Assembly (NCBI GenBank): GCA_004194705.1
Contig: SADC01001275.1
Coordinates: 496,001 to 560,000, forward strand
DNA: 64,000 nucleotides
Direction: 5' to 3'
Source of the DNA: Ditylenchus dipsaci
Lineage: Eukaryota; Nematoda; Chromadorea; Rhabditida; Anguinidae
In this document: positions 34,661 through 47,500 of the stretch, one piece after another
Numbering within the stretch: the stretch's first letter is position 1
How the letters are laid out: every line of letters starts with the position of its first letter
Made by a program: the position numbers and the translations under genes
Notes under the pieces: model-generated
What the model saw: only the letters and a program-made list of their open reading frames with translations
The model's database searches: none
Told to the model about the DNA's origin: nothing

Positions 34661-37600
34661 ATGACCAAGCGTAGGTACAACTATGAATGTCAAGATGAAG
34701 TAGAAGTTCAAATTAAGGTAAGGCCATATTCTATAGTGACCGAAGTTAGTACCCTTAAATATCTGTTGCTGTTACGGGGGCCACAATGAAGGTGTGAAGT
34801 TGAAGTGCGAAGTCGTAGTGTGAAGTCGAAGTGGGTAGTGTTTCTCATCTCACTGGCTACAAAATGGGTGAAGTAAGGGTGGCCACAATGTGAGGGTGAA
34901 GTGCGAAGTCGAATTCCATTTTGGCCAATCTGACTTCGACTTTGCACTTCACCCTTACATTGTGGCCAAGGCATGAGGCTTTGCTTCTTCAAGCTGATAA
35001 AATTTTGGGCAAATTCAGTTAAATAGTTTTTTTCATCATTCTAACAGTGCTTCAAACTCAAACAGTCTGCTGAGCACGTTGTTTTGAAGCTATTTTGACA
35101 ATATTGTACATTAGACGTACCGTATAACCTCTATTAATCCACCACCCTCTAATAATCCCCACCCTCATTTTTTGACTAGGATTTCAGAGTTAAAGGGCAT
35201 GGTCACATCTTTTTGAATTTGTCCCAACCAATTCAAAAAAATTTCGGCGCTACCGGAGTATACCCCCCCCCAATGAAATTTTTTTTAAGTGTTTCCAAAC
35301 ACCCTATATATGTTAAAGATGCGCGCACTCACTTACCTTAGACATAATTCCGAGCAAGACTCTTGAACAAAAATGCATTTAGAGGCTCTTTTTGCCCAGC
35401 TCCAGTGACCAAAACATGCCAAAACAGGTAAATGGTCGAAATTTCAAAATGTCCAAAACTCAGTTTTTTATCAACCAGAACTCTAAAATAATGTCTTTTT
35501 TGAACTCCTGAGGTGATTTTAGGACGATATAGTGTGTTTGGAAACAATTTTAAAAAAATTTAATTCGGGGGGGGGGGGATTATACTCCGGTAGGGTCAGC
35601 ATCTCTAAATCATTGAACTTCTGTAAAGATAACTCAGCTTGGTTTCTAACAAAACCAGGCCTAGAATATAATTTTAGGTATAATTTGTTAATTTTTTGTG
35701 AAACCAAGTTGAAAAATCCGTACGGAAGTTCAATGATTCGTAAAAAAATTTCAAAATTTCAAATTTCAAGGTACAAAATTGTAACAGGTGATCATACCCC
35801 TTTAAGGTCATTTTTCATTTACAATTTCGAAATTTTTCAGGGGTTGAAAATAAATCCCCCATAGGATATTAAAAGAGGTTGTACGGTATTTTTTATTGCA
35901 ATTAAATTATCAGCGTATCTTTTAAAAAATTCAGCGATTTTCACATAACCTTCCCTAATTTTTCACAATTTAACACCAGGATGTCAAAAAAATATAACGC
36001 ACCCTCGATATAACGATACTTCCGATAAAGCGCACATCCACATCGTTTTTAATTGGCTTAATTAAAAGTAAGTTATTAAAAGTATATTGAACAGTCCCCG
36101 AGATAGCGCAGCCCTGGGGGTGCTCCTCGGGTACTGTAATCGAGAAAATACGGGACAGCCCTTTTAAATCTACTCGCATGGATACTTTGGCAAACTTCGT
36201 TATTTATAACAATCACATTTTTCATAAATTTTCTTTCACTAAATTCACATTTATCGTTTTTTAGAGAGAAAGGGTTGAGGGGTTGACCAACTCAGTGAGA
36301 AACTTCTTTTCTGAAACCATTTCCAAGTCATTTTGGGGAATATTTTCAAACGCCGGTGATACGCTGAAAAAGGTAATTTCATTTTTTGTTTGCCTTTATA
36401 AAAATCATTGTAAAATTATGTTTTTTCAAAAAAGAAATTAAATTTTATTTAGCCATTTAAGCTACTAAGCCAATGCTTTAGCGGCAAGAATAACTATAAA
36501 AAAGACGAAGCGCTGATTGTTGACCGTCAAATCAATGAGGAAACGCCACATGCGGGAACTTCGTCACAAGTATCGCCGTTAAATACCCGGGCACAGGATT
36601 CACTGTCTGAAAAGAGCCAGAAAGAAGTTATTGATCATTCTCAAGACATCGTTGTAAGTCTATGAATTTTCATTTGAAGAGTTTAGTTATTTGCTTGTTT
36701 TTATTTTCATTATTAGCAGTCAAAATTTCAGATCTACACAGATGGATCTTATATAAAAAGTAAGACTTTTGGAAAAAAGTCGGGAATCGGTATTACATCA
36801 GTGAAGGACATCCGCTAAACAAGAGCCTACGATTGTTTCCGCCTTACAATTCATATATGACTGAAATACAATCTATTATGACTGCTCTGCAAAGTGTTCA
36901 AGAATGGCCTGACTACAAGTTAGCTAGCCTACAAAATATCCAGATAATTCGTTTAAGTTTTCAGGCAAGAGCGCATAGTAATCCGTACAGACGGAAACAT
37001 ATATTGTATAGGATGAGAAATGTGCTGGAGCACTTCGGTCTCGTGTCCGACGAAATAAATGACTTATACACCTTAGCAAGTCAATTACCAAACGGGGTCC
37101 TGTTTGAGCATGTCTATGCGCACAGTGGAAATACTGGGAATGACGAGGTGAGATTGAAAACCACTTTTAAGGAAACCAGCCATGCCTGGTTTTTTTACCA
37201 TAATTTATGAAATATAGAAAGTGGGGAAATATTTGGGTTAGAAAAAATAAAATTATGACATGTCATACCTTACTTTTGACTAAAAAAACCTGTTAATCGC
37301 AACCTATTAAGATTAGATGGAAATAATTTCAATGAGCTAATACTTTAAATGAGTTGAATGGTTCCAAAGGTAGTTGAAAAAAGATTTTCATTAGAAGGCC
37401 TTCTATTTTAAATGAGCTAAATTCAAGTGTTTTACAAAAAAAATTTCAGGCAGACAAACTAGCTCGGGCAGCAATCGGCTTGCCCCCAAATCACGCTCAA
37501 GTATCCATTAGAATTGCCAGAAACCCAATTGCTGTGCTAATACTACCTTCAATTCCAGAGCTGAACAACCAGGATACCCTAAAAAAAACCGACCAAGAGT

Positions 37601-37671
37601 TTAGTTCTTCACAAACTGAGGATTTTCAAAGAAATCTTGGTGATGAGCAAGACAAAAATAAGGAAGATTAA
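34661..37671 (+). CDS. RNase H-domain protein, array copy 1 (no MADF-BESS)
   Basis: Exons: 34661-34717, 36265-36372, 36453-36653, 36732-36918, 36965-37147, 37450-37671 (TAA). It starts MTKRRYNYECQDEVEVQIK, followed by a hydrophobic exon (RNFFSETISKSFWGIFSNAG) and a variable linker. The RNase H domain shows IYTDGS, MTEIQ, VIRTDG, VYAHSGNTGN and EADKLARAA, so all five acidic/histidine catalytic positions are kept. The tail continues as in copy 3 for about 30 residues (IAVLILPSIPE) and then ends at ...DEQDKNKED, without MADF. Two single-base gaps (near 36789-36796, and AAA at 36995-36997) must be filled to keep the frame; copies 2 and 3 have the base at the first site. The probable activity is cutting RNA in RNA:DNA hybrids. 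Intron 1 is enlarged by a MITE (35118-35888). Confidence 0.75.
35118..35888. repeat. 770-bp TACCGTA-family element in intron 1 of RNase H copy 1
   Basis: Left TACCGTATAACCTCTATTAA; right GATATTAAAAGAGGTTGTACGGTA. Inside, GGAGTATACCCCCCCC (about 35257) faces GGGGGGGATTATACTCC (about 35568), and a dispersed repeat (35319-35415) sits between. A composite, nested element. Confidence 0.7.
35319..35415. repeat. Dispersed repeat GATGCGCGCACTCACTTACC, copy a
   Basis: About 95 bp, GATGCGCGCACTCACTTACC ... ATTCCGAGCAAGACTCTTG ... CTCCAGTGACCAAAACA. Near-identical to 46295-46390 and 63770-63865. Confidence 0.85.
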
Positions 37672-40002
37672 TTACGCTACAAAATATCCAAACAATTTTG
37701 TTTTTACTTTATTTTTAGCTAGTTTATTTTAGCTAGTAAGAAATACATATTGATGAATCATTTTGCGATAAAGACATTGTTTCATTCTAAGGAAGTACAA
37801 CAAGTACAGTATAACCTCTTTTAATCCCCCATAGGGATTATTTTGAACCCCTCTCAGGGGTGGGGGATGAATAGAAGAATGGGATTATATTTCAACATCT
37901 TCGGCGGAGAAGCCGCCACGAATTTTAAAAAAAATTTAATTCTAATTTACGGAATTTGAAATTACGCCTGCATTTTTGTACGCGACGTTTTTTTTCTTTA
38001 GTTTTATTTATTCCATGTGATTTTTTTAATATTTCAAGATATCGACTATGCGTCTAAATAGATACTTCACTTGCACATCTTGTCTCCAACAAAACCAAAT
38101 TTCAGACCTTAGTGGTCCAAAAACTTCCCAAAAACTCTTTTTCGTCGCTTTTGCTAGTGAATCCGAGTCTTTCAACTTTACGCAACGCCAGTTTGAATAT
38201 TTTGTAAGCATTGATTGGATATACAGTAGCGGACAAAAAAAGAACACATGGTTACATTTTATAAATCGTGAAAGTTTTGGAATTTTTCCTGCGTGTTGAA
38301 AGTTCTGTTAAAGGCAAAGATGTAGCATTTTTCTTCCTCTTTCAAATGCTTAGTTCAATTTTTTAATTGTCAGGCTTTGACATCGTTGTAAATTCATTTT
38401 TCTGATACGAGTCCATTTTATACCCGGACAAAAAAAATTGAACAGGCAACCGCAATAAACAGAAACCGCAAAAATCTCAAACAATTCATTTATTTCACAC
38501 TATTATTTCGTAGCCCTGTTTCTTAGCTACAATTTGGTGGGTCAAACTCCTATTTTTGATAATTATGGAAAAAGTTATGACCATCAACATAAAAGTGTCA
38601 ATTTCTAGTCAAAATAAAGAAAAATCTAAGGAAAATGACTGTTTAGCCACATAAATAATAGCTTTTCTCAAAGAAATGTCGGTGAAAATATGACATCCAT
38701 TGCACCATTCGAAAGCTCTTTGATTTCTCTACAAAATAACACGTCGACTGTTTTTTTAGAAAAAATACAGGGCTGAGAAACGGACAGTTGAAGTTACAAA
38801 AAGTGAAAAACCCCTCTTTTTGCCTTATTTTTAGCGTTTTTTGTCTTGTCTAAATTCAACTGTCCGTTTCTCATTCCGTTTCTCGATTCTTCATATGGGA
38901 TGCTTTCGCGAGCTTTTTTTGAACCCTTTCCGTCGATTTTTCAAAGGAAGATATTAATTTCCTAGACTCAGAAGTGCACAGTGAACCTGTTAGAAGTATT
39001 TTTTATGTCATAATCACTTTAGAAACTAGGTATCATGACAAGGTTGACCTAGCAAAGAAAAGGATAATGATTTTTTGAAAAAGCATTACTTGTTTACCTA
39101 GATCTGGGCTGCAACTTAGCTCAAGTAGTTGTGCATCCTCACGCTGATGTGTTGCCCGTATTTTGATACCAAAATTATAAATAACATATGGAAAAAATTT
39201 AGTGTGCAGACAAAAGGATTAGAACCAGCACCCTTCAAATGTGTTTGAGTTTAAATCAAAACGATTTCCATGCAGGACCAGATACGGACAGTAGATGGGC
39301 ATAGGGCACAGCCCCCCAAAATTCAAAATCATGAGTACTAGGAGAAATTGGCGCCAAACAAGAAATTCCGAAAAAATGGTCAATTTTGGACCCTGATTGT
39401 TTTGTACATCAGATATAAATTTTTTTTATAATTTTGAATGATGTTGACCAAAAGATTCCTCATACTCAGGGCTTTCGAATAAGCCATCGCTTGCCCATAA
39501 AACTTGCAGAATTTCAATATCACAATTGATTTCTGTTCAAATTTTTCAAAAATGTTTTTTGTCAGGTTAACTTTATTGAGATCCACGAGAGATTTTTTGT
39601 CAATTTGTTTTCAAACAAAACCGGAGACTTGATAGGGGAGTAAATTTGCTACATTTTGGTACTAAGGAAGTATGCAAAAAATGCAAATTTAGGGTGTTCT
39701 ATGCAAAAGTTAGATGAAAAACGCAAAAACCCCTATTTTTACTCGAAAAAGGGCACTTGATTGCTTCAAACGATCTCTAGTTTCGAAAATAACATCTTTA
39801 CAAAAATCGGCTCAATTATTCTTGTAGCTGAATGTCTAGACTAACATTTGGTGTATAGATTATACTGAAAAGACCGTGGTTTTACACTTTTCGTCCGTCG
39901 TTAATGCTGTCCAATATTTTTTCGTATTTTCAGGTGGCTCAATGGTGCAAACGAGACGTAAATTAGCAAATTCTTCGTAGCAAATTCTAAGTATTTTTTT
40001 AG
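37672..40002. other. Spacer after RNase H copy 1
   Basis: At 37808-37880 a half of a TACCGTA-family element (GTATAACCTCTTTTAATCCC) with an inner hairpin. At 38222 a start CAGTAGCGGACAAAAAAAG resembles Tc1-type ends. At 38774-38873 a small inverted repeat GAGAAACGGACAGTTGAA / TTCAACTGTCCGTTTCTC. No gene recognised, although upstream exons of the gene at 40003 could lie here. Confidence 0.4.
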
Positions 40003-40760
40003 GACCGAGAAACCAAGAGGTGCTTCGCAAAAGCGTGAGTGTACAAGTTGATAGATGTCAAAATGAAATAGCTCAACTTCAAGCGGACAAAGAAGCTCTA
40101 CTTCAGCGATTAGTTGAACCGAAGTCTCGCAAAAGGGTAAAATCTTGCGCTTGATTGTTTACAGTAAGCTCCTCTTTTGTAAATCTTCCGTAAGCCTCTT
40201 ACAAAATGTGCCAGAACAGCTTCTCAGAAAAGCAAGCTTGGTATCAAGCCTTCACAGGTACAGCAAAGTGTTTTTCGTTGTTTCACAGGCTAATTTTTAG
40301 GAAACCACTGTCGGAAGCTGTTAACTGGACATGGACCGGAGCGCATTGCTGATGTTATAAGCTGCAATCCTAATCAGTGTGCATTTCGTTTGTTGCTTGT
40401 GCTACTAGGTCAAATGCAGTCAATGTCAAAGGCCAGCTTCCTCAGTCAAAAGGAAATCGCACGGTTTGATCAGTGGTCAAATGACTTCTTCAACTGCCTC
40501 AAGGTAAGCATCTTTTGTTTCAATTCAAATCAATTTTTTGAATTTCTCAGCAACATTTTCCAAATGTTTTAATCACTCCAAAGTGTCATCTGCTGTGTTG
40601 TCATGTTGGGCAATTTATGAAGCTGCACAAATTCTGGGGTTTGCTGTCAGAGCAGTCGATTGAGTCTTTACATCGAATGGTAAATGGGATGAACGAAGGT
40701 TCGCGTCACTCGGAAGCAGAGAAAATTATTGAAGAAAATTATCGAAGAAAGTTGTGTTAG
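40003..40760 (+). CDS. C-terminal part of a protein with an LSEQxIESLH motif, probably transposon-derived
   Basis: Exons: 40003-40136, 40195-40257, 40301-40503, 40551-40760 (TAG). Exon 1 codes for a coiled coil (QNEIAQLQADKEALLQRLVE); exon 2 is basic (KCARTASQKSKLGIKPS). Exon 3 reads CRKLLTGHGPERIADVI and so on; exon 4 reads HLLCCHVGQFMKLHKFWGLL then SEQSIESLHRMVN. The last signature (H..FxxxHxxxGxxSEQxxESxH) is one I associate with multi-copy, transposon-linked proteins of invertebrates. I do not know its activity. The exon 2/3 join is out of phase by the literal sequence. The 5' part is missing. The stop codon is 45 bp before an inverted-repeat element, so the 3' end may be natural. Confidence 0.45.
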
Positions 40761-41801
40761 AAATGTTGTTTTTGACTGTTGTTTTCGACGAAACGCCCCT
40801 AGGGGCGTTTCGTCGAAAAAAGTCTCATGTGAGACTTTTTTGACGAAACGTCTTAACAGAACGCCAAGTTTGTACACATTCAAATTCATTCTTAATTTTC
40901 CCGCAGTCGGCTGTTTTGTTTTCACTGTCTCAATTTTAAGCCTCAATAATTTTAGGTTCGGTGAAGGACTGGCTCTGGTTTGCTTTCGATGGAATAACGC
41001 CCGGAACGAAAAACAGGGTTATTCGACCAGTCAGCTCAGCAGCAGCGTCCCAGAGTTGTATCACTATCATCTAATTTTCGTTACCAAATGTCTATTCTCA
41101 GCTCCGATGGAAGACTTTTGGATAGCAAGCTGTTTCGGTGTGGTTCTAGTTGTCCGGTGTGCTAGAAGCTGCACAAGCCACTGGATTTTTCGCCTCGTCT
41201 TCTCATCCACGAAATGACTGGAGAGTTTTAGAAAGTGCCTTCTTTTACTGCTCATGGATAGCTCGACAAGGTAAGTTTTGGTCAATTTTTGTACTTGCAG
41301 TTGACTTATTTTCCGATGTCTAGTGGAGTTAGTAGTGGCATGAGCTTCCGAGTGTTGAGACTAAGCGTCTCCTGGTCAGCAAAACCATGAGGATAAGAAT
41401 TTGAAGTGGTGCGTCTCTCCGAATCATGCATGCTCGGCCGTCAGCGCCTCGATCTGCAATGTGGCTTCTGAATGCAGTGGAACACTGGCTCTCGATCTTT
41501 TGCGCTCGTGGCTGAAAGCAATTATATAGAAAAGGGAGCTTGTTACTTCAAAAATCTATTTGTTTATTGTAATTGAAGCCCAAACGGCTTTGTTGACTAT
41601 GTCGTTAGCATATGTCGTATTCTGGGGTTGTTGTAAATTTATGTTCAAGTGTTGTGGAATTTCGTGAATAATGAGTAGTTTTGGAGGTTAGAAAGGGTCT
41701 TTCGGAACTCAAACTTTTTTGATACGGCTAATTTTTTTCGGTAGGTAGTTAGCGTAAAATTCTCATTGAAATCCTCGGAATTCGCCGGGAGTTTTACGGT
41801 G

Positions 41802-43079
41802 ACCGCCTGCCGGTACGTGACGATTGATCCCATCGGCCGATTGATCCCATGAGACGATTGATCCCATCCCGTCAGAAAGGAACGATTGATCCCATACTGT
41901 TAAAAAGGGACGATTGATCCATTTAGATGTCCCGTGTATCAACAAAACAAAGTTGTCGTCCACTTCGATCGATTTTTTTATGTTTTAAAGCTCCAAAACC
42001 TAGTGTACTGAATAACTTGTGTACTGATTCAAGCCTTCTAAAGATGGTTTGGCAGTACTAAAATTACGCCTTGCAAGATTTACGAAAACTGTAAAGATAC
42101 CATTAAAAAGTAAATTCACTACTATCAAACCGTCTTTAGAATGCTAACTAGTGCAGAAAACAAGTTTGGGAACCCAAAAACGTTAAAAACAGGGTATCCA
42201 GGCCGAGCTCAGCTTGTTGTACCTAGGTATCGGTACTTAGGTATGTGTGCCTGGGCAGTAGTACCCCAGGTGTCTAATGCTCAGATAGCTTAGGTGAAAA
42301 GAGATATCTAAAGACGAATAGATACAATAAATCACACCAAATGGACGACTACTTGGTTTGGGCATCTGTACGGTTTAGGGTAACCTAAACCATTGAGGAG
42401 AGAGTCAGGACCATTGAAAGTATGTCTAAGCCACTAAGGGTGGATTTGTGCCACTGCAGGTCAATAAGGACCATTGGAATAACAAAAATCCCTTTACTCA
42501 GAAACTGGGAGAAAATTAAATTAAAGACAAACCGCGATATAGTGTAGGCCCGGGGCCCTCTACACTATATTGAGGTTACACTATATCGAGGGCATGGTCT
42601 AAGCCATTTTTTAACAATACCTACCCACCCTAAATCAATTTTGTCTTTTAAACATTCCTAGAGACTACATAACCTCCCAATATCACCTGAAAAACTAGAA
42701 GAAAATGCATTGTTGAAAAACCAAACCAAATTTGAAAAAAGTACACACTATATCGGGTACACTATATAGAAGTTTGACTGTAACCCAAAATCGAACTTTA
42801 ACATTTCAAAAATAAACATAGTAAAAAAGGCCCGGGGTCAAGCGTCCCAGGGGTCAAATGTTGCGGACTCGGGTCGGAACAATCGTCCCCTTTTAATAGT
42901 ATGGGATCAATCGTCTCTTTTTAGCGGTATGGGATCAATCATAAAATCGTTGAAAAGTATAAAAAATCAATCGTCCCTTTTTTAACGGGATGGGATCAAT
43001 CGTCCCTTTTTGACGGGATGTATCAATCGTCTCATGGGATCAATCGGCTAATGGGATCAATCGTCCGTGTACGACCGCT
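41802..43079. mobile_element. Element with arrays of GGGATCAATCGTC
   Basis: Left end ACGTGACGATTGATCCCATC and right end complement (GATGGGATCAATCGTCCGTG-like) lie inside GACCGC/GCGGTC borders. The left arm holds five copies of a motif close to GACGATTGATCCCAT. The right arm holds about seven in the opposite orientation, several separated by CCCTTTTT...ACGGGAT. It looks like a non-autonomous element with many subterminal transposase-binding repeats. Confidence 0.7.
42526..42780. repeat. CAGTC-type MITE, innermost of the nest
   Basis: Right end, inverted, CAGTCAAACTTCTATATAGT; left ACAAACCGCGATATAGTGTA. Extra copies of TACACTATATCG just inside both ends. Pogo/Tigger-like ends, in line with 49173 and 61249. 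Confidence 0.6.
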
Positions 43080-43868
43080 TACTGTCTAATCTTTTTCTGT
43101 TTCTGTGGTGTTTTTGTGTTGAGGTGCACCTACATCTCCTGAAACCATGATGGAATTATCGTCATCAAATCCAATCGTAAGAGATGAATTTTTCAGTACT
43201 TCAAGGGTTGGTATCAGCAAATGAAAAAGCCGGGAAAACCGGTATAATGGGTGAACTAAGGACTCGTGTAGGACATTGTAATTTTTAACACAGGTATTCA
43301 GCCTGGCATTCGCCTGCAGCCCGACTGTTTTGCGTACCACCACTCTTTTCATGGTGAACCACTCTGGTCGACTCTGGTGTAGCCATCGGTGACCAATTAC
43401 AATTTTTTATTCAATTTACGGTGATTTAGATCACTTACACTAAACCCCAAACGCTCGGTTACTCTATATCCGCAGCACTGAGTTTCAATAAATTAAAATA
43501 CTTCATTCTTGGCAAAAACAGTCAAAATAAACCTGAAGAAATCAAAGTGCATCACAAAGTAAGTTTAACTACAGCATACTCCGAAGAACTCGATCACACT
43601 ACACTCCCAGCATCGGATTAAAGGTCATTAGGGTTTCTTGGTCTGCTAAACCTTTTACCTCTAAGATCCGTTTACCAAAATAAAAGCTGTATGAAAAGGC
43701 TAAAATCCGTCAAATAAATTTAAAAAAGACTTTGGGAGAAAAATCAATGGAACGAGTAAACAGCCGACTGCGATAAAAATAAGAATGAATTTGAATGTGT
43801 ACAAACTTGGCATTCTGTTAAGACGTTTCGTCAAAAAAGTCTCACATGAGACTTTTTTCGACGAAACG

Positions 43869-44414
43869 TCTACGCACCCAGTAGATGTAACCTCACTTTA
43901 ACCCACATTTACCGCTTAGCCAAATTTTGGCCAGTTTTTAAGGGTCTTTGGGAGTCGAGAAATTCTCAGCATATAAAAAATATGTTTTCTACGTGAGAAA
44001 GAGCCATCTTCGTGCTGCCAATATTACTGTTTGAGGTAAACAAAAAGTTCGGAATTTTACGGAATAAATTTCCAACTAAAACATGCAGAATTTGAATTAT
44101 TCAAAAGCACGATACCCGTATCATGGTGAGGATTTTTTTTTCGAAAATCATGGTGAGGAAACCAAAATTTTCGAAAAAACCTCAATAGGGAAAACATCGA
44201 CATGTTTGAGTTATGGTTGACCGGGTATACAAAGAGCGGTATTATGAAACCGAAAAAAAATATTTCGATACATCAAAAATAGTTGCTGTTCCTTGACTTC
44301 TGTGTGAAGATAAAAAAACATTTTCCATATAAAAAAGGCTTGAGGCACCGGTAAAAGCCAATTCATATTTTACAGAGTAAGCAGTGCAACATTTACAGAC
44401 AGTGTGTAATCTAG
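43869..44414. other. Spacer before RNase H copy 2
   Basis: AT-rich, no ORF or repeat recognised. Confidence 0.4.
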
Positions 44415-44504
44415 TTATCTTTTTTATAAGATTAGTGAACAGGTAAAAATTAGTTTATTTTTTAGAATCTGATCTTAGCTTTTACCATATAAAATCCTGT
44501 TGTT
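44415..44504 (+). promoter_or_regulatory. Duplicated 5' flank of RNase H copy 2
   Basis: The 90 bp before the ATG (TATAAGATTAGTGAACAGGT ... CTTTTACCATATAAAATCCT) is almost identical to that of copy 3 (49392-49480), including ACCATATAAAATCC, a TATA-like stretch. It shows the duplication included upstream DNA and could be a shared promoter. Confidence 0.4.
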
Positions 44505-47500
44505 ATGACCAAACGCACTTTCCATTTCGAATGTGAAGAAGAGGAAGATGAAATTCAAGTCGGAGTCAAAGTAAGCCAGTGTATTGAGACAAATTTGATC
44601 ATTAGTTAAGATTAGTCTAATTTTTAGAAAAATTTTAAAGAAACACGTCTTTGATACCTTTACGGATTAGTTTTAAGGCATATTTAAAAAAAAATTGTGT
44701 TTTCGGTAGCTCAAAGGTTGCTTTTAGTGAATTTACATTTATCGTATTTCAGAGAAAAAAGGTTGAAGTGCCAACAAACTCAGCTGGAAACTTCTTTTAC
44801 GGAGCCATTTCAAACCCTTTCTTCAAAGTCTTATCAAGTGCTAGTGACACGCTGAAAAGGTTGGTTATTGTTTTGAAACTGCTTAAAAAATATCAGAAAA
44901 CTACTACTCACCTACCACAAAGTTTAACAATGTAAACATGTTTGAGTTATGTTTGATCTACCCTGCGCTTATGCCAAAAAGTGCAACCAAGGCGTAAAGG
45001 GACTGCCTATTTTAGGATAGTTTCTTGTAGAACTATCCTAAAATATTTTTTCACATAAATCAAGAAACTATAATTACAAACACTTCAAAAATCAAACTAA
45101 AAAAGTTTGAAATAAGGATTTTTTTGTTTTTTCTACTTGACGGCAAGATTACTAACACTAACAAAAAAATAAAGTAAAATAAAGTAAATTTTGAAATAAA
45201 GTAAAAATAGGCAAGGCTCTGCAACTGTAAATGATCCAATAATATTTAGCCCTTTGAGCTGCTCAGCGGATTATTTAAATCTAAGACAAAAAGTTCGCAG
45301 CACGAATCATTGCCTGTGGATATTCAGAAGCAGGGTATCAGCAATTCAAAAGAGATTGTTGTAAGTCATATTTGTACACAAATCCGCTGAATTTCATTTC
45401 CAATATGTATTTTTTTCAGATCTACATAGATGGCTCCGTTTTAGGATTCGGGAAAGGGTCTGGAATCGGAATTTTCGTCAATGAAGGGCATCCAATAAAC
45501 AAAATTGTTCAATTACATCCATCTCATGACTCTACTATAGCCGAAATACTGACCATAAAGATAGCACTCAAAAGCGTACTGGATTGGCCTGGCTACAAGT
45601 TAGTGGTCTCTAAATTCAAGTATATTATTTAATCGCAAATTTACAGGAAAGAACGAATCATCATCAAGACACATTGTAAAAGTGTGGTTAGCAAGCTCAG
45701 AAGTGGATTTTTTGGTAGTTTAGCCAACCAAATCTACGAGATTTATACTCTTGCTAGAGGTTTTCCAAAGGGGTCGCTTTTGATTATGTGCAAGAACGCG
45801 AAGGAAATCCTCGAAATGAGCAGGTATTCTTGTATTTTTTTAGTTTAGTTTTTTTGTCGTAGATTTCTGTAGTAGATAAATTCATGAGAATTCGAAATTT
45901 CCGTTTCTTAAGAAAGGCATTGTGCTAATGATTCAAAAACTTCAATTTCAAAGGAAACTAATGGCAACAACTCGGGCACTTTTTTACTTGGAGGATGGGA
46001 GAGATGTGATTGCGCATTTTTTACTAATTTGTAAATCATGTCTAAACGACTCTTGAGTAATTTTCATGCAGGTTCCGACACTTTTTCAGCCCCATTTTTT
46101 CAAAATTTTCCAGTTCTGTTTTGACAGTCTGGTCCCACATATCGCAAGGATTCTGCTGATGATTTTTGCAAAAAAAACAATGATTTTAAACTTGTTTCGA
46201 CAGTTTTATTAGAAGGTATTTGTGTCTATGGTATGTTTGTTTGCGCATCTCTAACCAACCAAGCCCGGGAGTGCAGGGGGCTTGATGGGTTAGAGATGCG
46301 CGCACTCACTTACCTTAGACATAATTCCGAGCAAGACTATTGATTAAAAACGCATAAAAAGACTCTTTTTGCCCATTTCCAGTGACCAAAATGGGGTAGA
46401 ATACCTTAATACAGGGTAATTTACCTTGATCTGCCAAGGTGAATAGTCATATTTTGGGTCATAATTTTTTTTCAAAAAAATCCATTTTTATGTGGTCTCC
46501 CCTTTTCATTATGGTTATTGTTGCACTGTGATTATGGTGATTAGAATGATTATGGTTGATGTGATCACCTTTGACATTATCACATTAAAAACAACAGGGA
46601 CCAAGTTGTTTTTTGCACAAAAAAGCAACAGGGGGACCAAGGCTTTGGCACCCATTTTGACAACCGATTCTTAAGTAGAACCCCTTTTTATTCATCCCTA
46701 AATAGCATAATGATATTTGTCTTTTAAACCTTTTTGAATTCAGGCAGATACACTATACACTGGCCTGCCTCCTTGCGCCAATTCAAGATTTTATAGAAAA
46801 AGAAAACTTCCACTATGTGCGCTCATAACGCCTGATTCACCCCTCGGGCCCCAGAATAAGACTAATGAGAGCAATCTAGATAGCGCAAACCAAGATACCA
46901 CCACTTTGCAAACCGAGGATAGTCCCGACAGTCTTACTGATACACCGAAAAAGTTCAAGAACAATGAAGACTCTATTTTTAAGCTGATCGAATTGGTATC
47001 CAAGCAACCATGCCTGTACAATAGAAATGTGCAAGGCAACCAATTTGTGGCTTGGAGTGCCGTAGTCAGTCAGCTAGGCATGGATAGCAGCAATATTATT
47101 GGTTAGTTGAGATTTTTTCATATCTTTATGCAGTGTTATCTTTCAGTCTGCAATTCCATCAAAAAGTCTTTGGAAGTCTAAGCTCGAGGTTTTGTGAAAG
47201 AGTACAATCGCTTTGCCGAACATCCTCAAGAAGATCAACACCAATCAGCCATTTGTCCATATTACAACGAACTAGACTGGATAGAACCCTATCTGGCTAG
47301 GAAAGTTGCTGATGGAGAGCCTGCTAACAAAGAATCTCCCAAAATGGTGCTTACATCTCAGCTTCGTCCCTCAAAAGTACCTACTGTTGCTCCATCGTCT
47401 CATAGCCAATACAAGAAGTGGAAAACAGCAAGGAATTTAATGCTGGCAAAATCAAAGATGTAGAGAGCTATTTTGCAAAAGAACTAGCATTTCAGCTAAG

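Larger units (their letters stand above)
40805..43868. mobile_element. 3.06-kb inverted-repeat element (outer shell of a three-level nest)
   Basis: About 120-bp inverted repeats: left from CGTTTCGTCGAAAAAAGTCT (40805) through AAGTTTGTACACATTCAAAT to GCAGTCGGCTGTT (about 40925); right is the complement, 43759-43868. Each end itself contains a palindrome (AAAAGTCTCATGTGAGACTTTT). The interior (40930-41800 and 43090-43750) has ORFs without recognised domains. Another element (41802-43079) sits inside. Confidence 0.65.

Noticed and set aside
40729..41217. 162-codon ORF crossing 40.8 kb
   Set aside because: Starts in the preceding gene's tail and translates the palindromic element end; coincidental openness.
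41817..43070. Regularly repeated 13-bp motifs looking like a CRISPR array
   Set aside because: Eukaryotic context, opposite orientations in two arms, and spacers that are themselves repetitive.
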